This document shows, piece after piece, positions 1-9,294 of a stretch of 64,000 nucleotides of DNA. How positions within the stretch are numbered: position 1 is the stretch's first letter; the number at the start of each line of letters is the position of its first letter. The position numbers were made by a program, and so were the translations under genes. Origin of the DNA: Blastopirellula sediminis (GTDB taxonomy: Bacteria; Planctomycetota; Planctomycetia; Pirellulales; Pirellulaceae); assembly GCF_020966755.1 (NCBI RefSeq), contig NZ_JAJKFT010000010.1, positions 682,001 to 746,000 of the forward strand, in the 5' to 3' direction. The notes below the pieces were generated by a model, which did not search any database, was not told the origin of the DNA, and was given only the letters and a program-made list of their open reading frames with translations.

Positions 1-2382
1 TCTCAGCAGATCACGCTCAAGTTGAAGGATCAGAGCGTGACTGCAATTCCGCTCGCGTCGCTTTCGCGAGCCGATCGTGAGTTCGTCGATGCGACGCTCG
101 CCAAGTCCGATGCGATGCGGGCCGCTTTCTACAACCAGACCCACCCGCTCGTGCAAAACGTCGAGCGTCCCGTGACGCCTCCTAACGGCAAGTGGCGTTC
201 GGCCGTCGACCCGCCGCAGGTGCAATTCGCCATCCCGGCTGGCGTCAAGATTCCGTTCACGGTTGATCCCAACGACGGTCATCCCGATTCGGACGAAACC
301 TTCATCTTTCCGACGGGGCCAAGTCCGTTCCTCTTTCACGCGCCGACCCGGACCGTCTGCGACTTGCGCAGCGGCTCGACTCAAATGCTCAGAAAGGCGC
401 CGGCTCAATTCTCCGCTTCCGCGATTTCGCCCGACGGCAAACTGCTCGCCCTGTTGTTCACCCGCGCCGTCGGCGCGCAAGAGATCTGCGTCGTCTTGTG
501 GGACATCGCCGCCGATTCGCTGGTCCGCACCATCACGCTGCCGACTCTCGACGATGATGATCCCCGCATCGATCTGTTCGCCTTCGCTGGCGCCGATCGC
601 ATCGTGGTGAAAGAATTCTCAGCGCAATTCATCCTGAACATCACGGTTAGCGACGGCGCCCTAAAGCGCCTCCCGTGCGATCGCGACTCCGCGACCCGCG
701 GCGGTTTCGCCCTCAGCCCCGGCGGGCAGTTTCTCTTCTTCTATCCTGACGTCGGCCAGTCCGATCGCGTCTTGGTTTACGATCTGATCACTGGCAAGCC
801 GCACGGACACCTTCTGATTCCGGCACATCCCCTCGGCCCGGAAGAACGGACGATCTCCCACATCAACATGGAGTCCGGGGTGAATGAATATCGCCGCGTT
901 CGGCTCTGGATCGAACAGGCCGACGGAATGTCAGTTTCTTCCAGTGGTCGCTACTTATTCTTTTTCTACTCTCGCCATTATCAAGGGGAGATCGTTTGTT
1001 ACGACCTGGATCGAGGCGGGATCGTCGCCCATCACGTACTGAAAGATGAGTTGGAACCCCGTACGACCTCTTGGTGCGGCGACGACTTTGGCTGCCTGGT
1101 CGACGGCGAAACGCTTGTCGCTCGCAAGACGTGTGAGGTCTGCTTTGAACGCCGGCAACTTGACGGCGAAGCGAATCGTACCGCCCGCTTCGTCGATACC
1201 GACAAACTGTTCTACGCCGATCGGCAGGCGATCCACATCGTTCGGATGAGCCAGTGGGATATCGACAAAGGAATCTACAACCACATCGCCGGCGCTACCG
1301 ATCGCGACGAGGGACTACCGCTTTTAACCGCCGTCCCAAACCCGGCGCCCCCGACCGCTTGGCGCGTCCCAGGGAACCAGCCGCTGACGGTTGCGCCGTC
1401 CACAACCTCGGCGCCGCCGCAATCGGCCGCCTTCGCGCCCAACTCCTCCAAGCTTCGTATCAGCGAATCGTATGCGAACGACGCGGGACGAATCGTCGGC
1501 AGCGACGAAGGGTATGGGGCGGCCAGCTTCGACATGGCGACCGGCCGCATGGCCCGCTACGTTCCGCCGGAGTCGACGCGCTCGATTGCTCGGGACGTTT
1601 CGGTCAGCGGCCGCTATGCGCTCCTGACGCTGGACTACGACTCGAAACTGCGTCTCGACGTTTTCGCGGCCGAGACGATGGAACCCTACGCGTCGCTCCG
1701 CATGAGTCGCTCTCGCACCGATCAGGCCAAAGAGGTCATCTGGGGCGGACTGGTCGACGATCAACATCTTGCGGCGGTCACCCAAGATGGCGTCCTCACC
1801 TGCTGGACGCTGCCGACTTGCCATCAGGTTTACAGCGTGCAACTGCCGCTCGTTCCGACCGGCGCCTTTTTCAGTCCGCAGCGAGATCGGATCTTGCTCG
1901 CCGGCGGCGCCAACGATGGGATCGCGATCGTCGACTCGGCCAGCGGCGAAGCGATCGGGCGTCTGCACGACATTTCGTTGTCGAGCATCTTCGGCGAACT
2001 GAAAACCGGCGCGTTCTCCTCCGACGGCAAGACGTTGTCGGTCGCCTACGACATCGGCCCCGGCAATCGTTTGATCTCCATTTGGAGCCTGGAAACCGGC
2101 CTGCCGATCAAGCATGTCAAAAGCGACTTGCTCGTCGAACGGCTCGTCTATGCTGATGGCGACCAGTTGATGGCGATCGTCGGCAAGTCGCCGCAGTCGG
2201 CGGTGCGGTTTCTCAACGGTTCGCTCGGCGCTCCGGAAACGATTCAACCTTCCATCTCTGGTCGCACTCAACCAGAACTGATCGTCGTCGGCAGCAAGAT
2301 CTGGTTTCTCGATGGAGATCGTCTCTTCTCCTTGCGAATTCCAGCCAACGCCGCCGGCGCGGCGCCAGGAGGATCGCAATGA
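1..2382 (+). CDS. SHD1-domain protein with beta-propeller-like body (5' end outside window)
   Basis: The reading frame is open from the first base, so the true start lies upstream. The visible N-terminus (ITLKLKDQSVTAIPL, then LSRADREFV) matches the end of an SLA1 homology domain 1 (SHD1), a small beta domain common in planctomycete secreted proteins. The roughly 740 residues that follow look like WD40/YVTN-type propeller blades: repeated segments such as AISPDGKLLALLF, ALSPGGQFLFFY and AFSSDGKTLSVAYD, each followed by a W/L-D-L-x-T-G turn. No enzymatic motif is seen. The stop overlaps the start of the next gene (ATGA), which also has an SHD1 domain, so the two are probably co-translated. A structural or protein-binding role is inferred; the substrate is unknown. 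Confidence 0.8.
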   Translation, partial: SQQITLKLKDQSVTAIPLASLSRADREFVDATLAKSDAMRAAFYNQTHPLVQNVERPVTPPNGKWRSAVDPPQVQFAIPAGVKIPFTVDPNDGHPDSDETFIFPTGPSPFLFHAPTRTVCDLRSGSTQMLRKAPAQFSASAISPDGKLLALLFTRAVGAQEICVVLWDIAADSLVRTITLPTLDDDDPRIDLFAFAGADRIVVKEFSAQFILNITVSDGALKRLPCDRDSATRGGFALSPGGQFLFFYPDVGQSDRVLVYDLITGKPHGHLLIPAHPLGPEERTISHINMESGVNEYRRVRLWIEQADGMSVSSSGRYLFFFYSRHYQGEIVCYDLDRGGIVAHHVLKDELEPRTTSWCGDDFGCLVDGETLVARKTCEVCFERRQLDGEANRTARFVDTDKLFYADRQAIHIVRMSQWDIDKGIYNHIAGATDRDEGLPLLTAVPNPAPPTAWRVPGNQPLTVAPSTTSAPPQSAAFAPNSSKLRISESYANDAGRIVGSDEGYGAASFDMATGRMARYVPPESTRSIARDVSVSGRYALLTLDYDSKLRLDVFAAETMEPYASLRMSRSRTDQAKEVIWGGLVDDQHLAAVTQDGVLTCWTLPTCHQVYSVQLPLVPTGAFFSPQRDRILLAGGANDGIAIVDSASGEAIGRLHDISLSSIFGELKTGAFSSDGKTLSVAYDIGPGNRLISIWSLETGLPIKHVKSDLLVERLVYADGDQLMAIVGKSPQSAVRFLNGSLGAPETIQPSISGRTQPELIVVGSKIWFLDGDRLFSLRIPANAAGAAPGGSQ

Positions 2383-2894
2383 CGCGGTATTTTCTGCTGA
2401 TCGCGACGGTCTGCGGTCTGATCTTAGGCGGCGAATCGCAGGCTCGCGCCGAGTCGCATCACTGGGACTCGGTCGACGGCAAGTTTTCGATCGACGGCGA
2501 ACTACTACGCGTCGAGAAGATCGAGTGTGTGATTCGCACCGACGACGGGCGCGAAATCCGTGTTGGTTTCGGTCAGCTCAGCTTGACCGATCTGGCGTAC
2601 GCGGCCGATTGGCAAAACGGTACCCTCCCCAAGCCGAAGACGCCAACTCAACCGACGACGCCGGCTCCTTCCGCAACGCCTCCCATCGAGTTTACGCCGC
2701 CCCGCGTTCCCACTCGTTCGATGAAACCAACGATACCGTCGCCAGAATCTCCTGCCGCAGTTCCGCCTCCGACGCCACAACCGGAACCGGACGCGACGTC
2801 TAGCGCGCCAACAGATAGATCAGCATCCCGCCGCCGACCGCAAAGCACCACCACGCAAAATAGTGCAGGCGTTTCTTCTCCAGCACGCGGATAA
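2379..2894 (+). CDS. Small exported SHD1-domain protein with Pro/Thr-rich tail
   Basis: 171 aa. Residues 1-25 form a signal peptide (hydrophobic YFLLIATVCGLILGG, then ARAES). Residues 28-85 are one SHD1 domain (WDSVDGKFSIDGELL ... GFGQLSLTDLAYAADW). The rest is a low-complexity Pro/Thr/Ser tail. The start overlaps the upstream SHD1 gene by ATGA, indicating translational coupling. The last ~31 codons run antisense over the 3' end of uppP (95-bp convergent overlap). That part of the tail is Ser/Arg-rich and may simply be read-through, or an ancestral stop may have been lost. Function is unknown; a periplasmic or surface binding protein is likely. Confidence 0.7.
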   Translation: MTRYFLLIATVCGLILGGESQARAESHHWDSVDGKFSIDGELLRVEKIECVIRTDDGREIRVGFGQLSLTDLAYAADWQNGTLPKPKTPTQPTTPAPSATPPIEFTPPRVPTRSMKPTIPSPESPAAVPPPTPQPEPDATSSAPTDRSASRRRPQSTTTQNSAGVSSPARG

Positions 2895-3594
2895 GCAGCG
2901 CGATCGAAACGTAGCCGATCACCGCCGCGATCAACGCCCCGCCCAGCAACTCGCCGAGCGAAAGCTGCGGACCTGCTTCCACATCGCGGACGCGCTGAAT
3001 CACTTCCCACGTCACCGCCCCCAGAATCGCCGGCAGCGCGAGCAGGAACGAAAAGGTCGCCGCTTGTTGCGGCTTCAAGTCGGTTGTCAGGCCTGCGGCG
3101 ATCGTCGTGCCGCTACGTGAAATGCCTGGCAAGATCGCCACCGCTTGCGCGACGCCGATCCCCAACGCCTGCAGCCAGGGGAGTTTACGGTAATCCGCGT
3201 CGCCGCCGGTTTGGCGACTAGTCCATAAGAGCATCCCCCCAGTTGCTAGCAAGCAAACGGCTGCGACGAGCGGACTCTCGAGCATCTGATCCAAGTCAGT
3301 CGCTTTCAGAATCAGCGCCGCGGCGACGGCCGGCAACGTCCCCAAAACCAACAACCCCACCACGCGACGGTCTTCGGTTAGGAGCCGCAGGATCTCGCGC
3401 CAGTAGTACGCGATGATCGACGCGAATGTCCCTAAGTGAAGAAATATGTTCAGTTCGACCACGTCGAATTGCTCCGGCGTGACCCCCAACAGCGTCGCCA
3501 GAATGACTACATGCCCGGATGAACTGATAGGGAGGAACTCGGCGATCCCTTGCACGATCGCTAAGGCGACGATTTGCCAAAAGGACGTATGCAT
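2800..3594 (-). CDS. uppP: Undecaprenyl-diphosphatase (UppP/BacA)
   Basis: 264 aa, normal for the family. UppP dephosphorylates undecaprenyl pyrophosphate to recycle the lipid carrier for peptidoglycan and other envelope polymers, acting in the cytoplasmic membrane. Both signature motifs are present: QGIAEFLPISSSGH at the N-terminus (residues ~15-28) and GISRSGTT in the centre. About eight hydrophobic segments fill the rest, and the protein ends YLLAR. It is transcribed divergently from the MMPL exporter gene and converges with the SHD1 gene, with 95 bp of 3' overlap. Confidence 0.95.
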   Translation of the reverse strand: MHTSFWQIVALAIVQGIAEFLPISSSGHVVILATLLGVTPEQFDVVELNIFLHLGTFASIIAYYWREILRLLTEDRRVVGLLVLGTLPAVAAALILKATDLDQMLESPLVAAVCLLATGGMLLWTSRQTGGDADYRKLPWLQALGIGVAQAVAILPGISRSGTTIAAGLTTDLKPQQAATFSFLLALPAILGAVTWEVIQRVRDVEAGPQLSLGELLGGALIAAVIGYVSIALLIRVLEKKRLHYFAWWCFAVGGGMLIYLLAR

Positions 3595-3840
3595 TCGGGC
3601 TTATCAAGACTGAGGGTTAGGAAGAATAGGAAAACATAGCATCCACCGAAATGCGGGGAAGGTACCTCTGCCGCTAGCGATTGGCATTTACCAACCCCCT
3701 TGGAAACATTAGTCTGGAACGTCTGATTGTGGTGGGAAGTCGCACGCTTTTAGAGTCAAATGTGCTGATAGTGCGCTGATCGTTACGATCGGTGCAATTC
3801 GTAGCCGCCCCGCACCGCCACATTGATTCCTTTGGCGCTG

Positions 3841-6800
3841 ATGTCCATGCAAGATCGCCGTCCTACGTTTTTCCAACGTTACTCTCTGCTCATTTTGATG
3901 GCAGTCTTCTTCCTGATTCCGTTCGCCCTGCGGGGTGCGCGGCTCTCTCTGGAACGGATGAAGAATGACGTCAAAGATTGGCTGCCGGACGACTTTAGCG
4001 AAACGAAAGACCTCTCCTGGTTCCGCGATCACTTCCTCGGCGAACAGTTCGTGCTGATCAGCTGGGAAGGGTGCTCCGCCGACGATCAACGTTTACAACT
4101 GCTGGCCGAAAAACTGGTCCCCACCGCGCCGACCGACGGCGATAAAAAGTTCGGCGCCCAAGTCGCCGGGCATGACCAGAACTTCGCCGGCGATCGCTAC
4201 GGACTCTACCTCACCGGCAACCTCTACGAAAACTGGGGCGGCGAGGAAGAAAAGTGGTTTAAGGGAACCGGCGAAAAATGGTACTACCTCCTTCCCGATG
4301 GCGAACTGCGCAGTTGGAACGGCGGCAGCACCATGCTCGGCGCGATGTATCGCAGCGGCGAACGTCTGCTGACCGGCGGCAATAAACTCTCCGGCGAATA
4401 CGCCGCCACCGTCGACAAGAAGTATTACAAGCGTCCCGCGACGCTCCAGGCGCATCTCTTCAAGTCGGTCGTCACCGGTCCGCAGGTTCTGGCGCAACTC
4501 GCCGAGCCCGGCGGCTCGCTTCTTCGCGATGAAGAGAACGCCAATGGTGAAGATCTGGCCGAAGCGAATCGGATCGCCCACGAACGACTGCAAGGCGTGC
4601 TGTTTGGCCCGGACGGCGAACAAACTTGTTTGATCGCCACCTTGAGCGACGCCGGCAAGGTCGACTTGCGACGGACGCTCGGTCGCGGCTTCATGGGACG
4701 TCCGCTTGGTCGTCTGCGCGAGCTCGCCATCGAAGCGGGCATTTCGCAGGACGAACTCCATCTCGGCGGTCCGCCGGTCGACAACGTCGCGATCGACGAA
4801 GAAGGGGAAATCACGCTGGCTCGTTTGGTTCTCTTCGCGGTCGCGGTCGGCGTCTTCCTGTCATACCTCTGCTTGCGCAGCATCAAGCTGACGATCATGG
4901 TCTTCTTCGTCGGCGGGGTGAGTGCGATCACCAGCATGTCGCTCGTCTACTGGCTCGGCAGCGCACCGGATGCGGTGCTCATGTCGATGCCGGCGGTGGT
5001 TTACGTCCTCGGTCTGGCGGGTGCGATCCACATCATCAACTACTACAAAGACGCGGTCGAAGAAGAGGGCCTGGATGGGGCGCCTGAAATGGCGGTCGCC
5101 CACGGCTGGCGTCCCTGCTTGATCGCCGCACTGACGACCGCGCTTGGTCTTGGATCGCTGGCGACCAGCAACATCGCCCCGATCAAGAAGTTCGGCATCT
5201 TCTCCGCCCTCGGCGTGATGGCGACGTTGGCGCTGTTGTTCACCTATCTGCCCGCCGCGCTGCAGCAATGGCCGCCCAAGCTGAAAAAGTCAAAAGAGGG
5301 CGCCCTGCAAGCCAAGTCGCCGCTGACCGTCTGGATGGAAAACTTCAGCCTTCGCGTCGCCGATTTTATCGTCGCACGCAGCACGCTGGTCGCCGGGCTC
5401 TGCTTCCTGTCGTTCATCATCTTCGGCTATGGGCTGACCCAGATCAAAACGTCGGTCCAGCTCTTGAAGATGTTCGACGGCGGCTCCGAAATCATCCAGG
5501 ACTACGCCTGGCTGGAACAGCACATCGGCAAACTGGTGCCGATGGAACTGGTCGTTCGCGTCGAACCGCAGCTACAGGGAACCAGCGGCAACGAACCGCC
5601 GGCCGATGCGGAACAAGTCGCGGAAGAAAAATTCAAATACACGTTCCTCGAACGGATGGAGATGGCCCAGCGCGTGCAGAACGCGGTGGAAGATGTGCTG
5701 GGGCCGCAAGGGCGCGACCTGGTCGGCAACGGCATGAGCGTCGCCACCTTCGCTCCCGAACTGCCGGAATCGGGCGGCACGACGCGCGACTTCGCCATCC
5801 GGGGCGCTTACAACCGCCGCTTGGAAGAGCATCGCGAAGAGTTCCTCAAGACCGACTATCTCCGCCAGGAAGCGGACGGCGCCGAGCTGTGGCGCGTCAG
5901 TCTCCGCTTGGGGGCGCTGCAAGATATCGAATACGGCCGCTTCGTTACGGATCTGCGCGAGATCGCCGAGCCGGTGATGGCCGCCTATCGCAAGCGGGAC
6001 GAAATCTTGCGGACGATCGACAAGGCGAACGACGGCAAAGGTTTCGTCACCGAACGCGTGACCATCCTGGGCCCCAACTTCATGGCCTATGACGAACAAA
6101 AAGCAAAGCGCGATGCGGGCGAACCTGTCGCGTACACGCTCGATCCGCAACAGATCTACGCGATGACCCTGCGCGATTTGCTGATTAACGCCCGCTTGAG
6201 CGTCAACTACTTCGACCCGATCGGCAACGCCGAGCATCCGGATGGAAACTCGCAGGCGCGACTCGACTTGCTAATGAAGCGGGACCAGTACTTCGTCGTC
6301 GTCGCCGATTCGCCGAAGTATGACCTGGACGCGATCAAAGCGGCCGGCAAGACGCTGATCTACGCGACCGAATATCAATACGATCCCACCGCGCCGCAAT
6401 ACGCGGTGACCGATCCGGATCTCCCTCAGCTCACGATCGTCTACACCGGCGTCGTACCGGTCGTTTACAAGGCGGCCCGTACGCTGTTGTCGAGCTTGGT
6501 CGAAAGCACGCTTTGGGCCTTCGGCCTGATCGCGCTGGTGATGGCCTGGGTGCTGAAGAGCGTCCGCGCTGGCATCGTTTCGATGTTGCCGAACGTCTTC
6601 CCGGTGGTGCTGATCTTCGGCTTCATGGGGATGGCCGGCATCGAAGTCGACATCGGTACGATGATGACCGCCAGCGTCGCGATGGGGATCGCGGTCGACG
6701 ATACGATCCACTTCCTCACCTGGTTCCGCTGGGGCCTCGATAAAGGCTTAAACCGCGGCGACGCGATTCGCGAAGCGTACCGCCGCTGCGCCGTCGCGAT

Positions 6801-7170
6801 GATGCAAACCACGATCATCGGCGGTTTGGGGCTCGCGGTCTTCGCCGTCAGTTCGTTTACGCCGACGCAGCGTTTCGGCTACTTGATGGTTTCGCTCCTT
6901 GCAGCGGCGCTCTTGGGCGACTTGGTATTCCTACCGGCGCTCTTGGCAGGCCCGCTCGGCTCGATGTTCCGTCCGGATAGGAAAGCCCACCTCAGCGGCG
7001 GTCCCAGCGATGGCGAAACGCCCAGCGAACCGGAATCGGACGACGATCTCGACGCGCCGGCCGTGATTCCGGTCGCAATCCATCGCGGCGAAAATGGCCA
7101 CAACGAAAACGGCCACAGCGATCCGAGCAAACGAACCGACTCGCACTACCGCAGCGGCAAAAGCGGCTAA
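3841..7170 (+). CDS. MMPL/RND-superfamily membrane exporter
   Basis: 1109 aa from ATG 3841 (ATG 3847 and TTG 3823 are alternatives; no clear SD). The layout is typical of MMPL/HAE3 transporters. There is one N-terminal membrane helix (YSLLILMAVFFLIPFAL), a ~300-aa exported loop, a 5-6 helix bundle (from LARLVLFAVAVGVFLSYLCL), a second long exported loop, and a second bundle near the C-terminus. The second bundle has the motif MGIAVDDTIHFLTW, characteristic of RND helix 4 with its acidic pair. The cytosolic tail is Asp/Glu/His/Asn-rich. Such proteins use the proton motive force to move lipids, hopanoids or other hydrophobic molecules; the substrate here cannot be told. No adaptor (MFP) or outer-membrane partner gene is adjacent. 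Confidence 0.88.
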   Translation: MSMQDRRPTFFQRYSLLILMAVFFLIPFALRGARLSLERMKNDVKDWLPDDFSETKDLSWFRDHFLGEQFVLISWEGCSADDQRLQLLAEKLVPTAPTDGDKKFGAQVAGHDQNFAGDRYGLYLTGNLYENWGGEEEKWFKGTGEKWYYLLPDGELRSWNGGSTMLGAMYRSGERLLTGGNKLSGEYAATVDKKYYKRPATLQAHLFKSVVTGPQVLAQLAEPGGSLLRDEENANGEDLAEANRIAHERLQGVLFGPDGEQTCLIATLSDAGKVDLRRTLGRGFMGRPLGRLRELAIEAGISQDELHLGGPPVDNVAIDEEGEITLARLVLFAVAVGVFLSYLCLRSIKLTIMVFFVGGVSAITSMSLVYWLGSAPDAVLMSMPAVVYVLGLAGAIHIINYYKDAVEEEGLDGAPEMAVAHGWRPCLIAALTTALGLGSLATSNIAPIKKFGIFSALGVMATLALLFTYLPAALQQWPPKLKKSKEGALQAKSPLTVWMENFSLRVADFIVARSTLVAGLCFLSFIIFGYGLTQIKTSVQLLKMFDGGSEIIQDYAWLEQHIGKLVPMELVVRVEPQLQGTSGNEPPADAEQVAEEKFKYTFLERMEMAQRVQNAVEDVLGPQGRDLVGNGMSVATFAPELPESGGTTRDFAIRGAYNRRLEEHREEFLKTDYLRQEADGAELWRVSLRLGALQDIEYGRFVTDLREIAEPVMAAYRKRDEILRTIDKANDGKGFVTERVTILGPNFMAYDEQKAKRDAGEPVAYTLDPQQIYAMTLRDLLINARLSVNYFDPIGNAEHPDGNSQARLDLLMKRDQYFVVVADSPKYDLDAIKAAGKTLIYATEYQYDPTAPQYAVTDPDLPQLTIVYTGVVPVVYKAARTLLSSLVESTLWAFGLIALVMAWVLKSVRAGIVSMLPNVFPVVLIFGFMGMAGIEVDIGTMMTASVAMGIAVDDTIHFLTWFRWGLDKGLNRGDAIREAYRRCAVAMMQTTIIGGLGLAVFAVSSFTPTQRFGYLMVSLLAAALLGDLVFLPALLAGPLGSMFRPDRKAHLSGGPSDGETPSEPESDDDLDAPAVIPVAIHRGENGHNENGHSDPSKRTDSHYRSGKSG

Positions 7171-7176
7171 CAGAGC

Positions 7177-7320
7177 TCACACTAACCCGAGGCGCAAGCC
7201 GAGGGAAAGCGTGACGGAGCGTCGAACAAGAGACGATTCCAGTTCTGGCCACAATCGAACGGTCGGCTTTCAGTGATCATGGAACCGCATTCCCTCGGCT
7301 TGCGCCTCGGGTTAGTGTGA
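7177..7320. repeat. Class A palindromic intergenic element, copy 1
   Basis: 144 bp. Perfect 30-bp inverted arms (7177-7206 and 7291-7320), each containing CTAACCCGAGGCGC, flank an ~84-bp non-palindromic interior. It fills the gap between the convergent MMPL and FliN-like genes. The same arm recurs at 33.3-33.9, 37.2, 43.5 and 58.2 kb, with variants at 18.9, 23.4 and 56.7 kb. Confidence 0.95.
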
Positions 7321-7339
7321 TTACCCTCACGCCGCGCAA

Positions 7340-8248
7340 CTAACGCACGCGGCGGTTGCCTTTGATCGAGATAAACCGTTCTTCCGGCAGCAGGACGTTG
7401 GTCACGCGCATGCCGAACTTGTCGCCGATCTTCACCGCTTCTCCTTGGGCGATGCGGTGTTCTCCCACTTCCAGATCGATCGACTCTTCGCACGATTTGT
7501 CGAACTGAATGATCGAGCCGATCCCCAGTTCGGTGATCTCGCTGATTCGCATCTTCTTCGTCGCCAGCGTGACGTTCACTTCGACGGCGATCTTCAGCAA
7601 GCTCTTCGCATAGTTAGGAAGCTGGTGATAGTCGGCCGCTCCCGTTCGCTGCGGCGGCGGAGGAGTCGCCGCAGCCGGTTTCGGCTTTTCTTCGACGTTC
7701 AACTTCGGATCGTTCTTCGGGGTGTCGGTCGGTTGCTGCGGAGCGGCGCTCGATTTAAAGATCGCATCTCCCTGCGGCGCCGGCCATACGAGGAGCGCCT
7801 CGCCCGATCCGTTTTCGCCCGAGAGCGGCAAACTGACGCAGGCCGAAGCGTCGCCGCAGCCTGCCTTCTTCAAACCGGCCCGGATGTTCTCGATCTTCCC
7901 CGCTTTGAAGTCGAGCGGCATGAACTCTTCCGGCAGCAGCAGCATCCCCAGCTCTTGGGCCAGAGTCGCCAGCTTGCTTTCGCCGGTCGGATCGGGCGCC
8001 GCGTACCAATCAGGCAACAGCCCGCTCGACTCCGGAATCAGGATGACCGCCGCTTCCAGATCGACCTTCAACAAGATCGCCAAACCGGCTTCTTCCTGGG
8101 CGACGGCGGCCGAATAGGCCCCGGCTTCGCCAACTTCCAGCGTCATCGAACTTCCCAGCGCACGGCTCAGCGCTTCGCTCGCTTCATCTTTGCCAACCTG
8201 GCAAGCGGCGACGACTTGTTCCTTGATCTTCGCGGTGAAATCAGCCAT
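7340..8248 (-). CDS. FliN/FliY-like flagellar switch protein
   Basis: 302 aa. The last ~85 residues (from LLKIAVEVNVTLATKK through VGEHRIAQGEAVKIGDKFG) are a FliN/SpoA C-ring domain, including the usual IGSIIQFDK turn. Residues 1-170 form a separate alpha/beta domain recalling the CheC-like N-terminal domain of FliY, although no CheC phosphatase consensus is clear. A Pro/Lys-rich linker joins them. FliN-type proteins form the C-ring of the flagellar switch and bind CheY-P or export components. No other flagellar gene is near, so this is an isolated copy, and a role in type III export or another SpoA-using complex cannot be excluded. The start is ATG at 8246-8248. Confidence 0.75.
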   Translation of the reverse strand: MADFTAKIKEQVVAACQVGKDEASEALSRALGSSMTLEVGEAGAYSAAVAQEEAGLAILLKVDLEAAVILIPESSGLLPDWYAAPDPTGESKLATLAQELGMLLLPEEFMPLDFKAGKIENIRAGLKKAGCGDASACVSLPLSGENGSGEALLVWPAPQGDAIFKSSAAPQQPTDTPKNDPKLNVEEKPKPAAATPPPPQRTGAADYHQLPNYAKSLLKIAVEVNVTLATKKMRISEITELGIGSIIQFDKSCEESIDLEVGEHRIAQGEAVKIGDKFGMRVTNVLLPEERFISIKGNRRVR

Positions 8249-8382
8249 GCGTTACCAAGAATTCGATTAGGGGGCGGCGACGGGGTACAATAACGGCTCG
8301 TCTTCTTTTGATCGACCCGCGGACCGCCAAACTTTACCCAATCCGCAAAGTCGGCAAATTCCGCTAGCAGTCGAGGAGTTCC

Positions 8383-8715
8383 GTGAACCAACCGCCGGAA
8401 GAGGAATTCGACTCCGCTAGCAGCCCGTCAGACGTGACCCCCTCTCGTTATCAGTTTACGTTGCGTCACTTGATGTTGCTGATGATGCTGGTCAGCGTGA
8501 TCGCCGCCTTCTTTCGACTCCTCCCTTACAGCGAGGAGTTCTTCTGGTTCTACGCGATCTACTTTGGCGGCGTCGCCCTCTACGCCGTCGCGCATATTCC
8601 GCTGATCAACAGCGAGCTGATGCGAATGCGCCGCGCCGCTGCGCGTCAAAGAGAAGAGGCGATCGCCTACGCGGAAGAAGCCCGCCGACGCAAGAGAGCA
8701 GGGGAGGGAAAGTGA
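8383..8715 (+). CDS. Small membrane protein, unknown function
   Basis: 110 aa from a GTG start; GAGGAG at 8373-8378, four bases upstream, supports this start. There are two hydrophobic segments (HLMLLMMLVSVIAAFF and FYAIYFGGVALYAVAHIPL) after an acidic N-terminus. The basic, helical C-terminus (RRAAARQREEAIAYAEEARR) probably lies in the cytosol as a short coiled coil. The sequence RYQFTLRHLMLLMMLVSV resembles the N-terminus of many short planctomycete membrane proteins of unknown role. It is divergent from the FliN-like gene and convergent with bcp. Confidence 0.65.
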   Translation: MNQPPEEEFDSASSPSDVTPSRYQFTLRHLMLLMMLVSVIAAFFRLLPYSEEFFWFYAIYFGGVALYAVAHIPLINSELMRMRRAAARQREEAIAYAEEARRRKRAGEGK

Positions 8716-8718
8716 ACT

Positions 8719-8766
8719 CTACGCGTCATGCTCTCACGATCTCTTCGTCGCAAGAGCATGACGTAG
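8719..8766. terminator. Inverted repeat between convergent genes (possible bidirectional terminator)
   Basis: Arms 8719-8734 and 8753-8766 pair over 14 bp, with two extra bases (CG) in the left arm and an 18-nt loop. It sits between the stop of the small membrane protein (8715) and that of bcp (8774). No T-run follows on either strand, so it is not a classical intrinsic terminator. Confidence 0.55.
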
Positions 8767-8773
8767 ATGATTC

Positions 8774-9253
8774 CTACTTCTTCAACAACTCATCCAACGC
8801 TTCGATCACTTTCTGATCGTGTCCGTCGACTTGGACCCGTTTCCAGACCTTCGCAACTTTGCCGCTGCCGTCGATCAGGAAGGTGCTGCGCTGAATGCCC
8901 ATCGTCACCTTGCCGTACATGTTCTTTTCGCGCCACGCGCCGTACTTCTCGGCCACCTTGTGATCGACGTCGGCCAGTAGCGGAAAGTTGAGCTGGTACT
9001 TGTCGCGAAACTTGACGTGGCTCTCAACGCCGTCGGGGCTGACTCCGTAGACCTTCGCGCCGCGCTTGGTCAGCTCTTTCTTTTGATCGCGGAAGGCGCA
9101 CGCTTCTTTGGTGCAGCCAGGGGTGTCGTCCTTCGGATAGAAGTAGAGAACGACCGGTGAGCCGGCCAGGTCAGCCAGTTTCACTTTCGTGCCGTCATCC
9201 GCAGCGAGCGTAAACGCAGGGGCTTTTTTCCCTTCTTCAACCCAATCGGCCAT
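8774..9253 (-). CDS. bcp: Thioredoxin-dependent peroxiredoxin (BCP/PrxQ type)
   Basis: 159 aa from ATG 9251-9253; GGAGAG seven bases upstream favours this start over the one five codons earlier. It is a thioredoxin-fold peroxidase reducing H2O2 and organic hydroperoxides with electrons from thioredoxin. The active site [20 protein letters not shown] carries the peroxidatic Cys (PGCT) and the resolving Cys five residues on (KEAC), as in PrxQ/BCP. YGVSPDG and the TFLID-GKV segment complete the fold. The length is typical. It is transcribed in the same direction as the DUF4870 gene, from which a 15-bp perfect hairpin separates it. Confidence 0.95.
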   Translation of the reverse strand: MADWVEEGKKAPAFTLAADDGTKVKLADLAGSPVVLYFYPKDDTPGCTKEACAFRDQKKELTKRGAKVYGVSPDGVESHVKFRDKYQLNFPLLADVDHKVAEKYGAWREKNMYGKVTMGIQRSTFLIDGSGKVAKVWKRVQVDGHDQKVIEALDELLKK

Positions 9254-9294
9254 TGTTGGACTCTCCATGTTGAATCGCTTTGGTTTGGGAACAC

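Noticed and set aside
1324-2379. 351-codon minus-strand frame antisense to the SHD1/propeller gene
   Set aside because: No start signal or domain; composition is that of a shadow frame.
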